Below are positions 19,863-20,325 of a stretch of 20,325 nt of DNA, in pieces. The notes under the pieces are model-generated. The model worked only from the letters and a program-made list of their open reading frames with translations, was not told where the DNA came from and did no database searches. How positions within the stretch are numbered: the first letter of the stretch is position 1; every line of letters starts with the position of its first letter. The stretch comes from Candidatus Kapaibacterium sp. Lineage in GTDB: Bacteria; Bacteroidota; Ignavibacteria; Palsa-1295. Position numbers and translations under genes: made by a program. The stretch is from positions 1-20,325 of the forward strand of contig JANWLI010000159.1 in NCBI GenBank assembly GCA_025450975.1, given 5' to 3'.

Positions 19863-20325
19863 GAATTATCAGGGGATGCAAGGCCGTGGTCACACCACGG
19901 CTTTCCTTGATGTTTTACTGCTTCGAAGCGTTGCAGGCTTGCTGCGGGGATCGGACCGCGATCGTGATACACGTGATACTGGATCGCTTTATGACGTATC
20001 GACTTCGTCTTTATGCCCGTTAACTCGAGACGAAACTGCACATCAGAGTCTTCACCGCAGCCGGGAGTTTTGTAGAGTTCGTCAAATCCGTTGATCTTTT
20101 CGAGGTCACTTTTATAGATCGAGAAATTACTTCCAAGGATCGTTGCCGTCTTACCATGAAGCAACGATGCAAGCGAGCGATTCGTAATGCGCAACGCATC
20201 TTCCACCCGCTGCGAGCGGCCCGTGATGCCCTCCCAAAGATCTTTCAATCCGATGCGCTCATATTTCCCTGAGCGTACAAAATCTTCGTTGAGCTTCTTC
20301 GCCCACTGCAACCCCATCTCGACAC
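19859..20325 (-). CDS. Glycosyltransferase family 2, C-terminal part (runs off the window)
   Basis: The frame is open to the right edge, so the N terminus lies beyond it; at least 155 residues are visible. The segment ILGSNFSIYKSDLEKINGFDELYKTPGCGEDSDVQFRLELTGIK (given here as the family hallmark region) has the acceptor-side features of GT2 enzymes: GSN-x-S-x-YK, GFDE, and GED-x-D-x-x-FR-L, where the ED pair is near the catalytic base. These enzymes transfer sugars from nucleotide donors to lipid or polymer acceptors. The stop overlaps the end of the exported-protein gene by 4 bp. A GCCGTGGT/ACCACGGC hairpin lies inside its last codons. Confidence 0.8.
   Translation of the reverse strand, partial: VEMGLQWAKKLNEDFVRSGKYERIGLKDLWEGITGRSQRVEDALRITNRSLASLLHGKTATILGSNFSIYKSDLEKINGFDELYKTPGCGEDSDVQFRLELTGIKTKSIRHKAIQYHVYHDRGPIPAASLQRFEAVKHQGKPWCDHGLASPDNS
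19883..19908 (+). terminator. Hairpin between convergent genes, possible terminator
   Basis: GCCGTGGT (19883-19890), loop CAC, ACCACGGC (19894-19901), then TTTCCTT. A perfect 8-bp stem followed by a broken T-run may end transcription of the exported-protein gene from the left. It sits inside the coding end of the minus-strand glycosyltransferase. Confidence 0.45.

Overview
The window looks like a chromosome carrying a Mu-type transposable prophage, or the remnant of one, about 14 kb long and followed by resident genes. The organism is probably a member of the Bacteroidota/Chlorobiota (FCB) group. The main reason is promoter shape: two sites read TTTG or TTG, then 20 nt, then TATATTTG, which matches the Bacteroidota -33/-7 consensus rather than TTGACA/TATAAT. 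Many starts also lack a strong Shine-Dalgarno. Species cannot be told from this sequence.

Left edge (1-1990): the tail of a gene entering from the left (3-143), then three minus-strand genes. These are an exported protein, a glycine-zipper protein with its own promoter, and an S24/LexA-type repressor. A 117-bp divergent control region follows, with two inverted repeats, a short palindrome and a rightward promoter.

Early operon (1991-13741, all plus strand): almost every gene overlaps or abuts the next (ATGA, TAATG), so this is probably one long transcript. It encodes a Ner-position HTH protein, a DUF550-like protein, a MuB-like ATPase, a MuA-like DDE transposase (B precedes A, the reverse of phage Mu), several zinc-ribbon proteins, a MazG pyrophosphohydrolase plus a probable degenerate relative, a stand-alone DnaA domain IV, a cysteine-array protein, Mu Gam, a tiny lysine-rich protein, two HTH/winged-helix proteins and an SPP1 gp7/Mu F-like head protein. 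No terminase, portal, protease, capsid, tail or lysis gene lies between these and the Dam-type methylase at 13738-14511, so the element is incomplete, rearranged or satellite-like.

Right part (14512-20325): an AT-rich gap with short direct repeats that could belong to the element's right end, a small frameshifted membrane-protein gene, and a block of resident genes with a glycan or surface-polymer flavour. These are a SAM methyltransferase, a GT-C-like membrane protein, a metallo-beta-lactamase/Rieske fusion, an exported protein and a partial GT2 glycosyltransferase.

The most remarkable object is the protein at 9348-10403. Its centre is 56 uninterrupted 9-bp units encoding Cys-(Ser/Arg)-(Ser/Asp/Phe/Tyr), giving 58 cysteines spaced every third residue. 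Variation falls at only two positions, every variant is amino-acid changing, and no synonymous change is present. A compact Cys/His-containing domain follows the array.
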